The position numbers and the translations under genes were made by a program. The notes under the pieces were generated by a model. It searched no databases. It was not told the DNA's origin and was given only the letters and a program-made list of their open reading frames with translations. A stretch of 7,453 nt of DNA from Hyphomicrobiaceae bacterium UBA2767 (lineage in GTDB: Bacteria; Pseudomonadota; Alphaproteobacteria; Rhizobiales; Methyloligellaceae), in NCBI GenBank assembly GCA_002352635.1, contig DEIT01000191.1:33352-40804 (forward strand), read 5' to 3'. The stretch's first letter is position 1; every line of letters begins with the position of its first letter. Of this stretch, positions 4,360-7,453 are shown piece by piece.

Positions 4360-5747
4360 CGATCGGCCGGAATAGTGATGCGTGCGCACAGGCCCTTGTT
4401 GCGTTTGCCGCCGGTGAGCAATAGATCACCGCCATGCAGCACGGCTACTTCGCGCACGATTGCCAATCCGAGACCTGAGCCGTCAGCATCGTGTTCATTA
4501 AGTCGGACGAACCGTTCGCTCATTTCTTCCCGGCGGTCGGCCGGAATTCCCGGACCATTGTCCTCTACTTCAAGAACAGCTTCATGCCCATCTTTGCGTA
4601 CGCGCACTGTGATCCGGCTGTTCTCCGGGCAATATGTCATGGCATTCTCGATCAGGTTTTTAAGCGCCTCCGCGAGCAATGCCCGGCGGCCTAAAACGGT
4701 GACAGAACCATCTTCAGCCTCGAAGCCCAAGTCGAACTTGCGTTTGAGGGACGAAGCCGCAAAGTCGCTGGTCGTCTCGCGCGCGAGGTCCACAAGGTCG
4801 AACGCCTCGAAACTCCCGGCGGCACCGCCCTCGGCATCCACCCGAGCGAGAAGCAGCAATTGCTCAACCAGCCTTTCACTGTGCCGGGTTGCCCGCTGCG
4901 CCTCTTCTATGGCCTTGCGCATCTGTTTTGGGTTCTTCTCCCGGGAGGCCAGTTCAAGTTGCGCCTTGACCACGGACAGCGGTGTTCGCAACTGATGGCT
5001 GGCATTTCCGGTAAAGCGTTTTTGTGATTCGAGTGCGGCGGCAAGCCGGGCCATAAGCTCATTTATGGCTCCCACCAGCCGTTGCACTTCGCGCGGAACG
5101 TCATGGCGGATGGAGCGCAGGTCATCGGGACTTCGCCTGCCCAAAGCACCCTCAAGACGGGCAAGGGGCCGCAGTCCCCAGTTTACGCCGAGCCACACAA
5201 TCAGAAGGGCGGCAACGATCGTTGCCCCCAGTCGTCCGGCAGATGACAGCAGCATTTGCAGAACGAGATTACGACGTGATTGAGTTGTCTCCGCGACGTA
5301 GACTGTGAAGGGGACGGATCTTTGGACGCTTGTCGAGGCGCCGGCGAGCGCAATGACGCGAATGGGTGCGCCACGGTAAGTTGCGTCATAGACGGTGGAT
5401 TGTCCCGGCGCCAACGACCGGCTTGCGTCGGATGTCGGCAGGTCGTCATATCCGGTTATCAGCGTCTCGTCGCTGTCCACCCGGTAATAAACCCTGTCCT
5501 GGGCGGCCGAAGTCAGCATTTCAAGTGCGACATATGGCAAGTCGACCTCGATTTGCCCGTCATCCGTGACGACGACTCGTTCGGCGATCGCAAGTCCGGA
5601 TCCCCTCAACACGCGGTCATAAACGCGGTCGGCCATCTCCTGTGCGGACAAATAGACATGCGCCAGGATCAGGACGGACAGCCCGATCAACGGTGCCAGT
5701 AGCCATAAGACGAGGCGGCGCTTGAGCGACGCGGGGTGCGCGCTCAT
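4356..5747 (-). CDS. Two-component sensor histidine kinase, TctE-like
   Basis: The 463-residue membrane kinase begins with a helix at about 11-33. A periplasmic region (about 34-168) resembles the 2CSK_N sensor of TctE/QseC-type kinases. A second helix follows at about 170-191, then a HAMP-type linker (about 190-242). The H box is RFTGNASHQLRTPL, with phosphoacceptor H251; HQ in place of HE is common in this subfamily. The ATPase domain has an N box NLIENAM (364-370), a G1 motif DNGPGIP (396-402), an F-box-like RFVR and a G2 motif GSGLGLAI (423-430). All catalytic elements are therefore intact. It should autophosphorylate and transfer phosphate to the regulator encoded just upstream, whose stop overlaps this start as ATGA. 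Its TAA stop overlaps the convergent DUF4396 stop. Known TctE senses tricarboxylates, but the ligand here cannot be read from the sequence. The divergent binding-protein gene suggests a small solute or metal complex as the signal. Confidence 0.94.
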   Translation of the reverse strand: MSAHPASLKRRLVLWLLAPLIGLSVLILAHVYLSAQEMADRVYDRVLRGSGLAIAERVVVTDDGQIEVDLPYVALEMLTSAAQDRVYYRVDSDETLITGYDDLPTSDASRSLAPGQSTVYDATYRGAPIRVIALAGASTSVQRSVPFTVYVAETTQSRRNLVLQMLLSSAGRLGATIVAALLIVWLGVNWGLRPLARLEGALGRRSPDDLRSIRHDVPREVQRLVGAINELMARLAAALESQKRFTGNASHQLRTPLSVVKAQLELASREKNPKQMRKAIEEAQRATRHSERLVEQLLLLARVDAEGGAAGSFEAFDLVDLARETTSDFAASSLKRKFDLGFEAEDGSVTVLGRRALLAEALKNLIENAMTYCPENSRITVRVRKDGHEAVLEVEDNGPGIPADRREEMSERFVRLNEHDADGSGLGLAIVREVAVLHGGDLLLTGGKRNKGLCARITIPADR

Positions 5748-6409
5748 GTCTCTTCCAGGACGTAGCCGAGACCACGTACGGCGCGGATCGCCAGGTCCGC
5801 AGGAGCAAGCCGCTTGCGCAGCCGGCTGATATACAACTCAATGGCACTTGAGCTGAGTTCACCATCGAACTCCGTCATGCTCTCGGCCAACTGGTCCTTT
5901 GAGACGATTTTTCCGGTTCGGTAAAGTAGTGCCTCGAGAAGCAGCATTTCCCGGCGCGGCAGGTTGATTGCCCGTTCATCGATCTCGACGGATCTGTGCA
6001 CCGTATGGAATGCAATACGCCCTGCGCGCAATATGGCGTGCTTGCGCCCATGACTACGGCGAATAATGGCCCTAATACGAGCCTCAAGCTCGGTTATCTC
6101 GAAAGGCTTCGTCAGATAATCGTCGGCTCCCAGATCAAGCCCGTTGACGCGTTCATCGAGCGTATCTCGCGCGGTCAAAATGAGAACCGGTATATCGCTG
6201 CCGCGTTCGCGAAGCCGTGCCAGCACTTCCAGTCCATCCATGCCCGGCAGGTTGAGGTCCAGAATGATCGCGTCATAGGGAAAGGCCAGTGCGGCGACTT
6301 CCGCGTCCTCACCGTTGCCAACCATGTCGACCGCATAGTCCCATCCCCTGAGGGCCTGCGAAATGGCCTCAGCAAGGCTTTTGGTGTCCTCGACGACCAG
6401 AACGCGCAT
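5744..6409 (-). CDS. Response regulator, OmpR/PhoB family (TctD/QseB-like)
   Basis: The 221-residue product has a receiver domain (1-115) with acidic residues E7 and D8, phosphoacceptor D51 (ILDLNLPGMDG), T79 in LILTA, and K101 in TKPFE. A winged-helix DNA-binding domain (about 126-220) follows, with the recognition region IELYISRLRKRL and the terminal hairpin AVRGLGYVLEE. All phosphorylation residues are present, so it should be a functional transcription factor controlled by the kinase encoded directly downstream. The start at 6409 is supported by AAAGGA (complement of 6420-6425), 10 nt upstream. Likely targets, by analogy with tctD and qseB, are its own operon and the divergent binding-protein gene across the 85-bp intergenic region. 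A pair of TTTGA repeats spaced 10 bp apart lies there. I do not give a gene symbol, because TctD and QseB cannot be told apart without a tree. Confidence 0.95.
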   Translation of the reverse strand: MRVLVVEDTKSLAEAISQALRGWDYAVDMVGNGEDAEVAALAFPYDAIILDLNLPGMDGLEVLARLRERGSDIPVLILTARDTLDERVNGLDLGADDYLTKPFEITELEARIRAIIRRSHGRKHAILRAGRIAFHTVHRSVEIDERAINLPRREMLLLEALLYRTGKIVSKDQLAESMTEFDGELSSSAIELYISRLRKRLAPADLAIRAVRGLGYVLEET

Positions 6410-6494
6410 GAATGGGCTGTCCTTTGAACCAATTTGATCGCCCCCAGGCTGCCTTCGCTTTCAACGGCGTCCTGGGCCTAGTAGTGTGGTTGTC
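6410..6494. promoter_or_regulatory. Divergent control region between the regulator and binding-protein genes
   Basis: This 85-bp region must contain both promoters or part of them. TTTGA occurs at 6423-6427 and 6433-6437, a direct repeat with the 10-bp period typical of OmpR-family tandem sites. CCCAGG (6443-6448) and CCTGGG (6471-6476) form a 6-bp inverted pair with a 22-bp spacer. The TTTGA pair overlaps the regulator's ribosome binding site, so it would lie in its leader. No clear -35/-10 pair was found. Confidence 0.35.
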
Positions 6495-7453
6495 ATGTTA
6501 GCTCATCTACGCGCCGTCATCATCCTGACGCTCATCCTAACGTCCACGGCCCATGCCGAGGCGTTCCGTTTCCGCGCGCCACTGGCGGACAAGCTGAACG
6601 CGGACGACGCCAAACTGGTGACCATATACAGCGCGATCGACATCGGCGTAGCGCGCCCTCTGATCGCGGCATTTCAGGCCGCCCATCCTGAAACCGAAGT
6701 GGCCTACCACGATCTGCAGACGGTCGATCTTTTCGAACGCATCCTGAAGGAGACAGACGAGAACAAACCGACAGCGGATCTCGCCATAAGTTCGGCTATG
6801 GATCTGCAGATGAAACTTGCCAATGACGGCTATGCGCAGGCCTACCCAGTGAACGGGAGCAGCGCGCTACCGTCGTGGTCGGTGTGGCGGGATGAAGCCT
6901 ACGGCATCACCTTCGAACCTGCGGTTCTGGTCTATCATAAACCTTCGTTTCCCGACGGCCCACCGCCGAAATCACGGGCCGAACTCATGACGTTGCTGGA
7001 AAAAAGGGATCCGGCCCTTTTCGGCCGCATTGCGACATATGACGTTGAGCGCAGCGGACTGGGCCTGCTGTTTCTCGCCCGTGATGCCCGGCACTCCGAT
7101 ACGATCTGGCGGCTCATTCGTCTTTTCGGGGAGAATGGCGTCAAACTCTATTCGAGTTCAAACGCCATCATCGATCATGTCGCAAATGGCAGATTCGCCC
7201 TCGGCTACAACCTGCTCGGCTCCTATGCAGCTGCACGTGCGGCCCAGAATCCCGATCTGGGTGTTGCGCTGCTCGAGGATTACACGGTGGTCATGTCACG
7301 CATCGCGCTGATCCCGAAAGCGGCGGCGAACCCAGCGGCCGGTGCGCAATTTCTTTCCTTCATCCTGTCGGGGGAAGGTCAGAAGACACTTACAGAAAAG
7401 ATGTATATGAGCGCGCTCAGTTCATCCGTGTCGGGTCCGAACACAGCCGTTGC
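6495..7453 (+). CDS. Periplasmic substrate-binding protein, Fe(III)-type ABC family (COG1840-like), partial
   Basis: The reading frame is open to the right edge: 319 codons are visible and the C-terminus is missing. It begins MLAHLRAVIILTLILTSTAHA, a Sec signal peptide with likely cleavage after AHA (residue 21), so the protein is periplasmic. The mature part starts the bacterial extracellular solute-binding fold with LVTIYSAIDIGVARPLIAAF and a following HPETEVAYHDLQ. Later come ADLAISSAMDLQMKL, then YGITFEPAVLVYHK, and near the edge FLSFILSGEGQKTL. These match iron-type binding proteins of the AfuA/FbpA/PgtC group. Ligands of this group include ferric ions, phosphoglycerate-like sugar phosphates and other anions, so the substrate is not assignable. 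No transporter permease is in the window; one may follow beyond the edge. The ribosome binding site is weak. The gene is divergent from the two-component operon, suggesting regulation by it or, as with PgtC, participation in sensing. Confidence 0.85.
   Translation, partial: MLAHLRAVIILTLILTSTAHAEAFRFRAPLADKLNADDAKLVTIYSAIDIGVARPLIAAFQAAHPETEVAYHDLQTVDLFERILKETDENKPTADLAISSAMDLQMKLANDGYAQAYPVNGSSALPSWSVWRDEAYGITFEPAVLVYHKPSFPDGPPPKSRAELMTLLEKRDPALFGRIATYDVERSGLGLLFLARDARHSDTIWRLIRLFGENGVKLYSSSNAIIDHVANGRFALGYNLLGSYAAARAAQNPDLGVALLEDYTVVMSRIALIPKAAANPAAGAQFLSFILSGEGQKTLTEKMYMSALSSSVSGPNTAV

Noticed and set aside
4375..4995. Plus-strand frame of 206 codons opposite the kinase gene
   Set aside because: It is antisense to the conserved kinase core, and its Ser/Arg-rich composition is typical of a reverse-strand shadow.
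5280..5702. Plus-strand frame of 140 codons opposite the kinase sensor domain
   Set aside because: It is antisense to an intact gene, with no ribosome binding site and no recognisable domain.

Overview
The window (moderately GC-rich) looks like chromosomal DNA of an alphaproteobacterium, most likely Hyphomicrobiales (Rhizobiales). This rests on the gene content: a MepA with a long Lys/Pro-rich tail, a DUF2237 protein, an E. coli-type MsrA, a TctE-like kinase and an iron-type binding protein. It also rests on codon use that favours G/C at third positions. The genus cannot be fixed from the sequence alone. I see no insertion sequence, CRISPR array or integrase.

Left part (1-1880): a truncated DUF2799 lipoprotein gene runs leftward off the edge. 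It diverges from a mepA-like gene for a periplasmic LAS-type murein endopeptidase, across a 178-bp region holding a 16-bp dyad. mepA overlaps a cysteine-rich DUF2237 gene by ATGA, so the two are probably translationally coupled. DUF2237 converges on msrA with only 15 bp between the stops.

Middle part (1896-4359): on the minus strand a small two-helix membrane protein gene precedes msrA and probably shares its transcript. A 289-bp region upstream of it holds a perfect hairpin and leads to a complete tRNA-Ser(GGA). After a T-rich gap comes a DUF4396 membrane protein gene. Its last 41 codons carry a strong internal ribosome binding site followed by three tandem ATG codons.

Right part (4356-7453): a minus-strand two-component operon encodes an OmpR/TctD-type response regulator, then a TctE-type kinase with a 2CSK_N-like periplasmic sensor. 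The genes overlap by ATGA. The operon diverges, across 85 bp, from an Fe(III)-type (COG1840-like) periplasmic binding protein that runs off the right edge. This layout resembles tctDE/tctC and pgt loci, where a binding protein is either the regulated transporter component or part of the sensor input.

The most noteworthy points are the binding-protein/two-component arrangement, the possible hidden small membrane protein inside the DUF4396 gene, the coupling of a cysteine-rich protein of unknown function to a cell-wall hydrolase, and several unexplained dyads between genes. Nothing in the window clearly amounts to a new multi-gene system.
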